Assembly (NCBI RefSeq): GCF_012272815.1
Contig: NZ_JAAWWL010000002.1
Coordinates: 340,280-404,279 of the forward strand
Length of the DNA: 64,000 bases
DNA from: Croceivirga thetidis
Lineage (GTDB): Bacteria > Bacteroidota > Bacteroidia > Flavobacteriales > Flavobacteriaceae
Direction: 5' to 3'
The position numbers and the translations under genes were made by a program. The notes under the pieces are model-generated. The model made no database searches. It saw only the letters and a program-made list of their open reading frames with translations, and was not told the origin of the DNA. Shown piece after piece: positions 34,634-43,536 of this stretch; position 1 is the first letter of the stretch, and every line of letters starts with the position of its first letter.

Positions 34634-37414
34634 TTATAGCTTATCAACCAAATACTTCGCCGTAAATGACTCCTTGCTCTGCGCAACTTCTTCAGGAGTA
34701 CCTTCAGCCAGCAAGTGCCCACCATTCTCACCGCCTTCAGGGCCAAGATCTATGATATAGTCAGCACATTTAATCAATTCAATATTGTGCTCAATTACCA
34801 CAATGGAATGTCCTTTGGAAATCAACTCGTCAAAAGACTTCAAGAGCTTTTTAATATCATGAAAGTGAAGTCCAGTTGTGGGTTCGTCAAAAATGAACAA
34901 AGCTTTGTCTTTAGTGGTTCCCTTCACCAAGAATGATGCTAGTTTTATGCGTTGAGCCTCACCACCCGAAAGGGTAGAGGAACTTTGCCCTAAAGTCACA
35001 TAGCCAAGCCCAACATCTTGTAAGGGTTTTAATTTCTGAACAATCTTTGTTTGTCCATAGGCGCCAAAATGCGAAATGGCATCATCAATAGTTAAGTTCA
35101 GGATGTCATTAATGCTCTTACCTTCAAATTGCACTTCTAGAACTTCCTTTTTAAAACGTTTGCCCTCACAGGCATCACATTCTAAATGTACGTCAGCCAT
35201 AAATTGCATTTCTACGGTAATTTCACCTTCACCTTTACATTTGTCACAGCGACCACCATCAACATTAAATGAAAAGTGTTTGGCTTGGTACCCCCGTAAC
35301 TTGCTTAATTTCTGCCCTGCAAAAAGGGCTCGAATATCATCATAAGCCTTTATATAGGTAACAGGGTTTGACCTCGAAGATCGCCCAATTGGATTTTGAT
35401 CCACAAATTCAACAGTCTTGATTTGTGAATATTTCCCCTCTAGTTTGGTGAATTGGCCAGCCTTTTCACCGTAGCCTCCGACTTCCTTTAAAATAGCAGG
35501 GTATAGGAGCTTTTTAACCAAGGTACTTTTTCCACTGCCTGAAACACCGGTTACCACCGTCAACATATTCAATGGAAAAGTAACGTCGATATTCTTAAGG
35601 TTGTTTTCTCTAGCACCTTTGACCTGAATATAATTTTTTGAGTTTCTACGTGCTGCGGGGACTTCAATTTCTATAGCTCCATTCAAATAATTAGCAGTCA
35701 AGGTGTCTTTTGCAAGAATTTCTTCAAAGGTGCCAGTTGCCACTACATTACCACCTAAGGTGCCGGCCTCAGGTCCAATATCGATTATTTCGTCGGCCGC
35801 TTTCATGATATCTTCATCGTGTTCAACAACCACAACGGTATTTCCTAAATCACGTAATGATTTTAAAACCTCAATCAGGTTTTCCGTATCCTTAGGATGT
35901 AATCCAATACTAGGTTCATCTAAAATGTACATGGAACCAACAAGACTGCTCCCCAAACTGGTCGCAAGGTTTATCCGTTGACTTTCACCACCGGATAGTG
36001 TGTTTGATTTTCGATTGAGCGTTAAATAGCTTAATCCAACCTTGTCTAAAAAGTCTAGACGGGTAGTAATCTCTTTTAGCAACCTATTTGCAATGGTTTG
36101 GTCATGTTGTGACAATTCCAATTCCCCAAAGAAAGGAATCAAATTTTTAATAGGTAATTCAATTAAGTCTGAAATTGATTTCCCTTGTATCTTCACATAG
36201 TTAGCTTCTTTGCGAAGTCTTTTTCCATTACAGACTGGACATTTGGTCTTTCCGCGGTAGCGCGAAAGCATCACTCGATTCTGAATTTTATAACTTTTCT
36301 CTTCTAGCTGTTCAAAGAATTTGTTAATACCTATAAAATGGTCATTACCATTCCAAACCAATTGTTTTTGTTTTTCGGTCAACTCAAACCAAGGTTTATG
36401 AATTGGAAAATCGAATTGGAACGCAGAATTTACCAATTGGTCCTTATACCAACTCATGCTTTCTCCCCGCCATGGAAAAACAGCCTCTTCAAATATTGAT
36501 AAAGCTGTATTTGGAATAACCAAATCAGGGTCTATACCGATTACATCTCCGTAACCTTCACATTTAGGGCAAGCCCCGTAAGGGTTATTGAAACTGAATA
36601 GATGAACATTGGGTTCAAGAAATTTCATTCCATCCAATTCAAACAGATTGCTGAACTTTTGAATTTTTCCCGAATTCAAGTCTTCAATGGCACAAGTACC
36701 TTTTCCTTCAAAAAAGGCGTTGTCAACAGCATTACCCAAGCGATTCAGAAAATCTTCGTCGTCTTTTTTCATTACAATTCGGTCGACGACCAAGTCAAAT
36801 TCCTTGCCTATATCTTTTGGGACTTCATCAATCCGCATTACCTGTCCATTATATTTTATTCTTGCATAGCCTTGTTTTGAAAATAGTTCCAATGACTTTA
36901 AGGCATCTCTATCTTCATTGATGGTTATAGGAGCTAGAAGTAAAAGTTTGGTTCCTTCATCAAATGTATTTATGTAATCCACTACATTGGTGACATTGTG
37001 TTTTTTAACCTCCTCGCCAGAAATAGGGGATACAGTTTTACCTATTCTGGCAAACAACAGTTTAAGATAATCATATATTTCAGTTGTGGTACCGACCGTT
37101 GAACGCGGATTTGTCGAATTCACCTTTTGCTCAATCGCTATTGCAGGCGCAATACCTTTAATATAATCGACCTTCGGCTTATCCAATTTACCCAAGAATT
37201 GTCTTGCATATGAGGAGAGGCTTTCAACATACCTTCGCTGCCCTTCAGCATATAGGGTATCGAAGGCCAAAGACGACTTACCAGACCCAGACAATCCAGT
37301 AACAACGACGAGCTTGTTTCTAGGAATAACAACATCTATGTTTTTGAGATTGTGGAGTTTGGCACCCTTTATGATAATATTTTTCTTGGGATTTACGTCT
37401 TTTAATAGCGTCAT
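34634..37414 (-). CDS. uvrA: Excinuclease ABC subunit A
   Basis: 926 residues. DNA damage sensor of nucleotide excision repair; works as a dimer with UvrB. Visible: Walker [21 protein letters not shown] (about 40-59), the first zinc module (CPKCEGYG and CPVCNGKRL), ABC signature LSGGESQR with [10 protein letters not shown], second Walker [10 protein letters not shown], second zinc module (CDKCKGEG and CDACEGKRF) and LSGGEAQR with [10 protein letters not shown]. Length is normal. It is divergent from the sigma factor gene and leads a short operon with the small membrane protein. Confidence 0.96.
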   Translation of the reverse strand: MTLLKDVNPKKNIIIKGAKLHNLKNIDVVIPRNKLVVVTGLSGSGKSSLAFDTLYAEGQRRYVESLSSYARQFLGKLDKPKVDYIKGIAPAIAIEQKVNSTNPRSTVGTTTEIYDYLKLLFARIGKTVSPISGEEVKKHNVTNVVDYINTFDEGTKLLLLAPITINEDRDALKSLELFSKQGYARIKYNGQVMRIDEVPKDIGKEFDLVVDRIVMKKDDEDFLNRLGNAVDNAFFEGKGTCAIEDLNSGKIQKFSNLFELDGMKFLEPNVHLFSFNNPYGACPKCEGYGDVIGIDPDLVIPNTALSIFEEAVFPWRGESMSWYKDQLVNSAFQFDFPIHKPWFELTEKQKQLVWNGNDHFIGINKFFEQLEEKSYKIQNRVMLSRYRGKTKCPVCNGKRLRKEANYVKIQGKSISDLIELPIKNLIPFFGELELSQHDQTIANRLLKEITTRLDFLDKVGLSYLTLNRKSNTLSGGESQRINLATSLGSSLVGSMYILDEPSIGLHPKDTENLIEVLKSLRDLGNTVVVVEHDEDIMKAADEIIDIGPEAGTLGGNVVATGTFEEILAKDTLTANYLNGAIEIEVPAARRNSKNYIQVKGARENNLKNIDVTFPLNMLTVVTGVSGSGKSTLVKKLLYPAILKEVGGYGEKAGQFTKLEGKYSQIKTVEFVDQNPIGRSSRSNPVTYIKAYDDIRALFAGQKLSKLRGYQAKHFSFNVDGGRCDKCKGEGEITVEMQFMADVHLECDACEGKRFKKEVLEVQFEGKSINDILNLTIDDAISHFGAYGQTKIVQKLKPLQDVGLGYVTLGQSSSTLSGGEAQRIKLASFLVKGTTKDKALFIFDEPTTGLHFHDIKKLLKSFDELISKGHSIVVIEHNIELIKCADYIIDLGPEGGENGGHLLAEGTPEEVAQSKESFTAKYLVDKL

Positions 37415-37532
37415 TCGTCGATTTTTTATTGGTAAAGATACCCTTTGCCGACCTTAATGTCTATATTGTGCGTATATACATCAAAAAAATAGCAAGTCAC
37501 AACATTGTTTTTACCTCAGACCACAGATCACA

Positions 37533-37540
37533 TATCTTTG
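37533..37540 (+). promoter_or_regulatory. Possible -7 box of the sigma factor gene
   Basis: TATCTTTG, with a TTG 25 bases upstream (a little long). It would give a 120-base leader that contains a small hairpin GCAGCC/GGTTGC at 37616-37633. Confidence 0.35.
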
Positions 37541-37662
37541 AGTCGTAATTAAAACCCTGATAGGCCTATACAGCGATAATTACTTTTTTACATTTTTTAA
37601 ACTAATAACTCCGGAGCAGCCCGCTATGGTTGCCCCATGATTTAACCAAAAAAGTAATTTGT

Positions 37663-38244
37663 ATGGACTTGCAAATCGATGACTCGGTACTAGTAAAGAA
37701 TTATATTGGCGGAGACGAAAAAGCCCTTGAAGTCTTAATCAATAGACACAACCAAAGAATTTCCAGTTTTATTTATTCTAAAGTACTTGATAAGGAAGTA
37801 ACTGAAGATATTTTCCAAGACACCTTTATCAAGGTTATCAAAACACTTAAAAGAGGTCGTTACAGCGAAGAAGGTAAATTTTTGCCTTGGGTTATGCGTA
37901 TTGCACACAACCTAATTATTGATCACTTTAGAAAGAACAAAAGAATGCCCAAGTTTGAGGGTAGCGACGATTTCAATATTTTCTCTGTTATTAAGGACGA
38001 GAAAATGAATGCTGAAAAGCAATTGATCAAAGACCAGATTGATTCTGATTTGACCTTACTCATAGAAGAGCTGCCAGAAGACCAAAAACAGGTTTTGATC
38101 ATGCGTATCTACAAGGATATGAGTTTTAAGGAAATTGCCGAAAACACTGACGTTAGTATCAATACAGCATTAGGAAGAATGCGTTATGCCCTAATCAACC
38201 TCAGAAAAATCGTAGAAAAGAATAATATCGTTTTAACGAATTAA
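37663..38244 (+). CDS. ECF-like RNA polymerase sigma factor
   Basis: 193 residues. Region 2 (about 8-90) with HNQRISSFIYSKVLDKEVTEDIFQD, FIKVIKTL and FLPWVMRIAHNLIIDHFRK; region 4 (about 130-185) with ELPEDQKQVLIMRIYKDMSFKEIAE and TSINTALGR-like VSINTALGRMRYAL. The ATG at 37663 was chosen because the ECF domain starts right after it. No anti-sigma gene follows; instead a 46-residue ORF lies 72 bases downstream. Known relatives in Flavobacteriia are conserved and not linked to FecR. The gene is divergent from uvrA, about 250 bases away. Confidence 0.88.
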   Translation: MDLQIDDSVLVKNYIGGDEKALEVLINRHNQRISSFIYSKVLDKEVTEDIFQDTFIKVIKTLKRGRYSEEGKFLPWVMRIAHNLIIDHFRKNKRMPKFEGSDDFNIFSVIKDEKMNAEKQLIKDQIDSDLTLLIEELPEDQKQVLIMRIYKDMSFKEIAENTDVSINTALGRMRYALINLRKIVEKNNIVLTN

Positions 38245-38316
38245 TCGGTATTAGGTCGATTCTTGCAATAATTCCATTTTAGTGGCGTTAATCTAGTGTA
38301 TTAACAATACTGAAAT

Positions 38317-38457
38317 ATGGAAAAAATTTACTCTGAAGAACAAACTGCAAGATTGACTAAGACAAGCTCAGAGACCATCAAATTTTTGTTGGATTTCTCT
38401 AAATCGTTAAGAGTCATTGATTATCAGGGAGTTAAATTTGATTCAATGTTGAATTAA
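38317..38457 (+). CDS. Very small conserved-looking protein after the sigma factor
   Basis: 46 residues: MEKIYSEEQTARLTKTSSET followed by IKFLLDFSKSLRVIDYQGVK and a short end FDSMLN. Predicted helical at the start then mixed; no signal or membrane segment. I recall similar short proteins in the same place in other Flavobacteriia, but could not check. It ends 20 bases before a strong terminator, so sigma gene and small ORF likely share one transcript. Function unknown; a small regulator of the sigma factor is one possibility. Confidence 0.6.
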   Translation: MEKIYSEEQTARLTKTSSETIKFLLDFSKSLRVIDYQGVKFDSMLN

Positions 38458-38476
38458 ATTTTCCTGAAAGAAAATG

Positions 38477-38516
38477 AAAGACCACTAGTTAAGATTATTC
38501 TTAGCTAGTGGTCTTT
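38477..38516. terminator. Bidirectional terminator between the sigma unit and nth
   Basis: A 12-bp outer stem (AAAGACCACTAG with CTAGTGGTCTTT) and an inner TAAG/CTTA stem, followed by TTGTTTTT on the plus strand. The nth stop codon lies inside its right half. Confidence 0.8.
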
Positions 38517-39166
38517 TTGTTTTTATAATATTGGTTTACTACTGATTTTCTTCCAATAGTTTTCGTGATAATGTCTTTGTCCAGGTTCCAACCACGTGCT
38601 GGAGAATACTCTCGACCGTACCAAATAATTTGAAGATGTAGCCGATTCCATAAATCTTTTGGAAAAAGTCGTTTTGCATCCCTTTCGGTCTGAACAACGT
38701 TTTTACCATTAGAAAACCCCCATCTGTACATCAAGCGGTGAATATGGGTATCAACAGGAAAAGCAGGAATGCCAAAAGCTTGGGAAACTACCACGCTGGC
38801 TGTTTTGTGACCTACGGCTGGCAGTTCTTCGAGAAGCTCAATTTCTTTGGGAACCTCTCCATCATACTTCTCGATTAAAATTTCTGAAAGCCCATGAATA
38901 CCTTTGGATTTCATCGGTGATAGCCCAACAGGACGTATGATTTCTCGAATTTCTTCAACGGTAAGTTTGACCATATCGTAGGGATTGTCTGCTTCTTTGA
39001 AAAGTAACGGAGTTATTTGATTTACCCTGACATCAGTACTTTGCGCAGACAGCAATACAGCAATTAATAGTGTATATGGGTCCTTATGGTCTAAAGGCAC
39101 TGGAATTTCTGGATAAAGTTCTTCTAGTTTTGAAATAGTAAAATTTACCTTCTCCTGTTTAGTCAA
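38501..39166 (-). CDS. nth: Endonuclease III homologue without iron-sulfur cluster
   Basis: 221 residues, HhH-GPD superfamily base-excision glycosylase/AP lyase for oxidised pyrimidines. The helix-hairpin-helix with catalytic Lys121 (LPAVGHKTASVV) and catalytic Asp139 (FPVDTHIHRL) are present, as is LLSAQSTD near the start. The usual C-terminal four-cysteine [4Fe-4S] loop is gone: the aligned part reads IIWYGREYSPARGWNLDKD, and the whole protein has no cysteine. Otherwise the length and order are normal. It shares a 43-base divergent region with bcp. Confidence 0.88.
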   Translation of the reverse strand: MTKQEKVNFTISKLEELYPEIPVPLDHKDPYTLLIAVLLSAQSTDVRVNQITPLLFKEADNPYDMVKLTVEEIREIIRPVGLSPMKSKGIHGLSEILIEKYDGEVPKEIELLEELPAVGHKTASVVVSQAFGIPAFPVDTHIHRLMYRWGFSNGKNVVQTERDAKRLFPKDLWNRLHLQIIWYGREYSPARGWNLDKDIITKTIGRKSVVNQYYKNKKTTS

Positions 39167-39209
39167 AATTGTTTAGTTTTGATTTAAAATAGTTAAACAA
39201 AAATAAGTA

Positions 39210-39665
39210 ATGAAAACACTTAAAGCGGGAGATAAAGTACCCGAATTTTCATCAAAAGACCAAGATGGTAATGAGATTTCTTTGTCTGACTACAAGGGTA
39301 AAAAATTGATAGTATTCTTTTATCCAAGGGCGAACACCCCAGGTTGTACTGCAGAAGCATGCAATTTAAGGGATAACTATGCCGAACTTCAGAATCAAGG
39401 ATATGAAATTTTAGGTGTAAGTGAAGATTCTGAAAAGAAGCAGGCCAATTTTAAATCAAAATTTGAATTTCAATTCCCTTTGTTGGCAGATGAAGACCAT
39501 ACCGTTATTGAAACTTTTGGTGTTTGGGGTCCAAAGAAGTTTATGGGAAAGGAATATGACGGTTTACACCGAACCACTTTCCTTATTAATGAGGAAGGAG
39601 TTATTGACAGGGTAATTTCAAAGGTGAAAACCAAAGATCACGCAGCTCAAATCTTGGAAGGATAG
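39210..39665 (+). CDS. bcp: Thioredoxin-dependent thiol peroxidase
   Basis: 151 residues, peroxiredoxin of the BCP/PrxQ class that reduces hydroperoxides. The peroxidatic Cys lies in NTPGCTAEAC with the PrxQ resolving Cys five residues later; FYPRAN precedes it, and FGVWGPKKFMGKEYDGLHRTTFLI near the end is standard. Cytoplasmic, normal length. Its stop is 5 bases from the stop of the convergent gene. Confidence 0.93.
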   Translation: MKTLKAGDKVPEFSSKDQDGNEISLSDYKGKKLIVFFYPRANTPGCTAEACNLRDNYAELQNQGYEILGVSEDSEKKQANFKSKFEFQFPLLADEDHTVIETFGVWGPKKFMGKEYDGLHRTTFLINEEGVIDRVISKVKTKDHAAQILEG

Positions 39666-39670
39666 TTAAT

Positions 39671-41146
39671 TTAATCCTCGTCGACTTCGAGTTCTTCAAC
39701 CTTTTCAACCTCTTTGCGCGCAAAGAGGTTTTTTTCTTTTATTATCTCCGCAATTCCTTTAGGAAGCATTTCTTCCCAACCATCTTCACCATTTGTAATT
39801 CTTTTCAATACATCCCTTGAGAAAATGTGCATAATGTCAGGGTCGTAATCGATAATATCCATCACCTTACTATTGTACTTGAAGAATTTATAAAGCTCTT
39901 TCATTCTTGGGTGCACCTTCAAATTGTTACTGGTCATGATTTGACCAGTTTCTGGATTCTTCATCGGGTAGAGGTACACTTTTAAATCTTTGAAAAAGAG
40001 TTTACCGAATGCCTCAAGAATACCTCCACTCAAATGGCGATAGTATTTTTCATCAAATACAGCTACGAGGTTGTTAACCCCCATAGTTAATCCGATACGG
40101 TTTTTTGTGTATTTATTCAAGTATTCCACTAGTTTGAAATACTCTTGAAATTTCGAAATCATTACAGTATGCCCCAGCGAACTTAGCAATTCAGCACGGT
40201 CCATAAAATCTTGTTCATCTATTTCACCAGAAGCCTTTAAATTGGATAATGTAATTTCAAATATTACGATGGTATTATCCATATCGACCGTTTGTTCCCG
40301 CACAAAAATGTCATACGATTTTTGGAACATATCCATGTTCACTTTGGTAACAGGTCGAAAGCTGCCGCGCAGTGCAAGTATGTTCTTTTTATAAAGAACT
40401 GCGGCGGGTAATAAATTGTTACCGTCAGGGCCGAACATGACCGCATCGGTCATATTATTCTTAATAAGTTGAAGGCTGATTAAACGATTGTCCACGTCCC
40501 TAAAATTCGGGCCGATGAAATTGATCATATCAATTTCTACGGTATCCTTGTCTATATGGTCGTAGAGGTATTTTAAAAGTTTTTTCGGCTTATCGTGTTT
40601 GAAAAAAGCGCCATATATCAAATTCACACCGAGAATACCCAGGGTTTCTTGTTGTAGTCTGGCTTCATTTTGCTTAAAACGAACATGTAATATGATTTCA
40701 TCAAACTCCTTCTGTTTTGGATCTAATTGAAATCGTATTCCGACCCAACCATGACCTTTATACCGTTTTGAAAAATCTATGGTTGCCACGGTATTTGCAT
40801 AAGTGAAGAAGAGGTAATCAGGATTGTTTTTTCTATCAATTCTCTCTTCGACCAGTTTCATTTCATGTCGCAACATTTGTTTTAAACGGGGTTGGGTAAC
40901 ATAACGGCCGTCCTTTTCAATTCCATAGATTGCGTCACTAAAGGCTTTATCATACGCACTCATTGCTTTTGCAATGGTTCCTGAAGCACCACCTGCCCTA
41001 AAAAAGTGGCGGGCTGTTTCTTGGCCAGCACCAATTTCGGCAAACGTACCATAAATGTCAGGATGCAAATTGATTCGTAAAGTCTTGGCTTTTATTGAAG
41101 GAATATTTTCAAATTCCCTATCCTTTTCCAAAAGGTTACCCATCAC
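39671..41146 (-). CDS. Conserved cytoplasmic protein of unknown function
   Basis: 491 residues. The sequence is soluble-looking: no signal peptide, no membrane helix, no beta-barrel pattern. Recognisable stretches include TLRINLHPDIYGTFAEIGAG, HFFRAGGASGTIAKAMSAYD, HGWVGIRFQLDP, LGVNLIYGAFF and RPVTKVNMDMF. I know this as a family common in Bacteroidota and elsewhere that is often labelled TonB receptor or nicotinate-nucleotide adenylyltransferase, both of which look wrong. The acidic tail (EVEKVEELEVDED) is species-variable in type. It is divergent from the MBL hydrolase gene. Confidence 0.7.
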   Translation of the reverse strand: MMGNLLEKDREFENIPSIKAKTLRINLHPDIYGTFAEIGAGQETARHFFRAGGASGTIAKAMSAYDKAFSDAIYGIEKDGRYVTQPRLKQMLRHEMKLVEERIDRKNNPDYLFFTYANTVATIDFSKRYKGHGWVGIRFQLDPKQKEFDEIILHVRFKQNEARLQQETLGILGVNLIYGAFFKHDKPKKLLKYLYDHIDKDTVEIDMINFIGPNFRDVDNRLISLQLIKNNMTDAVMFGPDGNNLLPAAVLYKKNILALRGSFRPVTKVNMDMFQKSYDIFVREQTVDMDNTIVIFEITLSNLKASGEIDEQDFMDRAELLSSLGHTVMISKFQEYFKLVEYLNKYTKNRIGLTMGVNNLVAVFDEKYYRHLSGGILEAFGKLFFKDLKVYLYPMKNPETGQIMTSNNLKVHPRMKELYKFFKYNSKVMDIIDYDPDIMHIFSRDVLKRITNGEDGWEEMLPKGIAEIIKEKNLFARKEVEKVEELEVDED

Positions 41147-41162
41147 TAGAAGTTTATGTTAA

Positions 41163-41170
41163 CAAAGTTA
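41163..41170 (-). promoter_or_regulatory. Probable -7 box of the 491-residue protein gene
   Basis: TAACTTTG on the minus strand, 16 bases before the ATG; -33 TTG is at an overlong 24 bases. Confidence 0.35.
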
Positions 41171-41204
41171 AAGAAGTTAACCAGTTAGATTAAACAAATA
41201 GTCA

Positions 41205-41212
41205 TAATTTTG
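41205..41212 (+). promoter_or_regulatory. Probable -7 box of the MBL hydrolase gene
   Basis: TAATTTTG lies only 5 bases before the ATG at 41218, which would give a nearly leaderless message; no good -33 box is seen. Confidence 0.35.
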
Positions 41213-41217
41213 GTTAA

Positions 41218-41994
41218 ATGAAGCGCAGCTTGACCGTTACATTTTTAGGCACCGGCACTTCTCAAGGGGTACCAATAATTGGTAGTAAGCATCCCGTTTG
41301 TTTGAGTAACGATTCAAAAGACAAGCGTTTACGTGTATCTGTTCTGGTTTCTTGGGACGATTTCAATTATGTAATTGATTGTGGGCCTGATTTTAGACAA
41401 CAAATGCTATCCAATCCCATAGAAAAGCTTGATGGCATTCTCTTTACGCATGAACATGCAGACCATGTGGCTGGTATTGATGATATTAGACCTTTCTTTT
41501 TTCGTCAAGGAGACATTCCGATTTACGCTCATGAAAGGGTAATCAATTCTTTGAAGAGGAGGTATGATTATATTTTTGCAGATGAAGACCGATACCCAGG
41601 GGCACCAGCCGTAAGGGTTCATGAAATTTTTAAAAATCGTTCGTTCACGCTAGGTGGTGTTACAATTGTACCAATAGAAGTATTTCACAATCGTTTGCCC
41701 ATACTCGGATTTCGAATAGGTGATTTTGCATATTTAACCGATGTTAAACGGGTGGAAGAGGACCAGATACGAAAGTTAGAAGGCGTTAAGTGTTTGGTGG
41801 TAAATGCTTTACGTATTGAACCCCATCATTCCCATTTAAACTTAGAAGAAGCCTTGGCTTTTGCCAAGACCATTGGGGCTAACAAAACTTATTTTACTCA
41901 TATTAGCCACTTGCTGGGATTTCATGCAGAAGTAGAACGTAGCTTGCCGGAAAACATTCACTTAGCGTACGATAATTTAAAAATTACAATCTAA
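41218..41994 (+). CDS. MBL-fold metallohydrolase (PhnP-like)
   Basis: 258 residues, cytoplasmic. The start KRSLTVTFLGTGTSQGVPIIG and zinc motif FTHEHADHVAGIDDIR (about 79-94) place it with the PhnP/RNase Z-like phosphodiesterases; the later ligands are in EVFHNRLPILGF, AYLTDVKR and FTHISHLLGFH. Without a partner operon its substrate is open: a cyclic phosphate ester is plausible. The next gene starts one base after the stop. Confidence 0.88.
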   Translation: MKRSLTVTFLGTGTSQGVPIIGSKHPVCLSNDSKDKRLRVSVLVSWDDFNYVIDCGPDFRQQMLSNPIEKLDGILFTHEHADHVAGIDDIRPFFFRQGDIPIYAHERVINSLKRRYDYIFADEDRYPGAPAVRVHEIFKNRSFTLGGVTIVPIEVFHNRLPILGFRIGDFAYLTDVKRVEEDQIRKLEGVKCLVVNALRIEPHHSHLNLEEALAFAKTIGANKTYFTHISHLLGFHAEVERSLPENIHLAYDNLKITI

Positions 41995-41995
41995 A

Positions 41996-42493
41996 ATGAA
42001 GAAGAACATCTTTTTATATTTATTTGTTTTCACCGCTCTTATTGCTTTGTATTTAGGAATGAAAGGAAATAAGGTGGCTTCAAGTTCCACGGAGCAGATA
42101 ACCCAACTAAAAAAGCAAAATACCGCGCTTCAAGATTCAATCCAAAAACTACAAATACGAATGTTGGACATGCAGTATTTTTCTTTGGAGAATAATGACG
42201 ATGCTCTTGCCTATTACGAGCATTTGAACTTAGAGAACCCAACGAGATATACTGAAGATAAGTTGTTGGAAACCAATGAAAAAAGTGGGGATAATCCATT
42301 AATTCCTTATGAGGGTATGGAGAGTGACTTTAAGATAAATAAAATAAAGGTGCTAAACCATAAGTGGATATTATCCGACTTTTCTGATGGCAAATATTGG
42401 GGTGATCTAATTATTAAATACGAACTTAAAGACGACCTAAGTGTAGACTTTACTTTGGTCGATCATCTGTTGTATACAAGAGGAATCAATTAA
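41996..42493 (+). CDS. Membrane-anchored hypothetical protein
   Basis: 165 residues with an N-terminal hydrophobic helix (about 4-22; signal anchor or signal peptide), a short coiled coil (TEQITQLKKQNTALQDSIQKL) and a C-terminal domain with KVLNHKWILSDFSDGKYWGDLIIKYEL. It follows the MBL gene by one base and is surely co-transcribed. Its stop codon shares the palindrome TTAA with the convergent esterase gene. The family is not known to me. Confidence 0.7.
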   Translation: MKKNIFLYLFVFTALIALYLGMKGNKVASSSTEQITQLKKQNTALQDSIQKLQIRMLDMQYFSLENNDDALAYYEHLNLENPTRYTEDKLLETNEKSGDNPLIPYEGMESDFKINKIKVLNHKWILSDFSDGKYWGDLIIKYELKDDLSVDFTLVDHLLYTRGIN

Positions 42494-43149
42494 AGCAATT
42501 TTTCAAGCCAGGTTCGAAAAGAATAAAAATTCTGAGGGCTTACTCCATGACCTACAGGAAATTCTTCAAATTTATTTTCAATACCCAATTGATTTAGGAA
42601 ATCTGGAGTGCGTTGCGCCCATTCTAAAGGTATGACGGCGTCAACCTGACCATGTGAGCTGTAGATATTTAGTTTGGAGTGGTCCTTTTCTTGATAGCCT
42701 TTCAATAAAATACCTTCATTGATGTAACCACTTAGGCCTATTACATTTTTTATTTTTTCTGGATAAGATAGGGCCACTGAAAAGCTTAAAATTGTCCCTT
42801 GGCTGAAACCCAGTAAGGTAATTTTATCCTCATTCAAATCATAGGCTTTACAAGCTTCATCTAAAAATGTCGTAATTCTTTCACGAGATTCAACTGCTTG
42901 TTCATCATCGCTCCACTTGCCATCCTGTGCATCAAAGTGAATGGCATACCATGCATTTCCAAAAGGTTCCATTGGGTAAGGGGCACGTATTGAAATGATA
43001 AAAAGTTCTTCGGGTAGCTCTGAAGCGAATGAATAAAGATCTTCTTCATTACTTCCGTATCCGTGGAGCATAAAGAGTGGTGAAGGTTTCTCGATACCTG
43101 ATTTTGATGGACGAATAAGATGTTCAAGGGATAAATCTGTGGGGGACAT
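42490..43149 (-). CDS. Carboxylesterase/phospholipase-type alpha/beta hydrolase
   Basis: 219 residues, no signal peptide. Oxyanion region MLHGYGSNEEDLYSF (about 28-42), nucleophile GFSQGT (Ser near 117), acid in HGQVDAVIPLEWA and His in FPVGHGVSP; the layout is that of the abhydrolase_2 family (acyl-protein thioesterase/carboxylesterase). Substrate unknown. It lies 57 bases after the DUF4870-like gene on the same strand. Confidence 0.88.
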   Translation of the reverse strand: MSPTDLSLEHLIRPSKSGIEKPSPLFMLHGYGSNEEDLYSFASELPEELFIISIRAPYPMEPFGNAWYAIHFDAQDGKWSDDEQAVESRERITTFLDEACKAYDLNEDKITLLGFSQGTILSFSVALSYPEKIKNVIGLSGYINEGILLKGYQEKDHSKLNIYSSHGQVDAVIPLEWAQRTPDFLNQLGIENKFEEFPVGHGVSPQNFYSFRTWLEKLL

Positions 43150-43206
43150 GCTTTGGTGATTTTGGGTTATGATTAAAATTTTACATTTCTAATAAATGAT
43201 AATTTT

Positions 43207-43536
43207 CTAACTAATGAATGTGAACCATTTTTGAAAATAGCTTCCAATTGCTGGAATTAGTTTAAGTTCTCCATTAATTGCCCCCCAAAAGCCATACCCC
43301 CAGAGAATTAGGTAGAACACATATAATCCTACCCATGCAAAAGGTATATTGGCATAGTTAAAAAAGATGGCCAAGGCATGAAAGGTCAAATGAATGCCGA
43401 AGGCCTGTCTAATATGAAATCGCGCAAAATTATTTTTAGGTTCTAGATTCATCGTGATTGCGATTAAGCAACCAACAATAGTTAAATACGCTACAAGAGC
43501 AGCTGTTTTGCCGGCTTCAACTTCTTTTTTATTCAA
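43207..43536 (-). CDS. DUF4870/Tic20-like small membrane protein
   Basis: 109 residues with three to four hydrophobic stretches and the motif NFARFHIRQAFGIHLTFH, seen in DUF4870/Tic20-like import component proteins of Bacteroidota. The only good start is a TTG whose last two bases begin the TGA of the dihydroorotase-like gene (TTGA), so translation is probably coupled to it. No ATG occurs before the first helix. Function unknown. Confidence 0.65.
   Translation of the reverse strand: MNKKEVEAGKTAALVAYLTIVGCLIAITMNLEPKNNFARFHIRQAFGIHLTFHALAIFFNYANIPFAWVGLYVFYLILWGYGFWGAINGELKLIPAIGSYFQKWFTFIS

Noticed and set aside
39671-41146. TonB-dependent receptor or NadD label for the 491-residue protein
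   Set aside because: No signal peptide, plug domain or barrel, and no HxGH nucleotidyltransferase motif.
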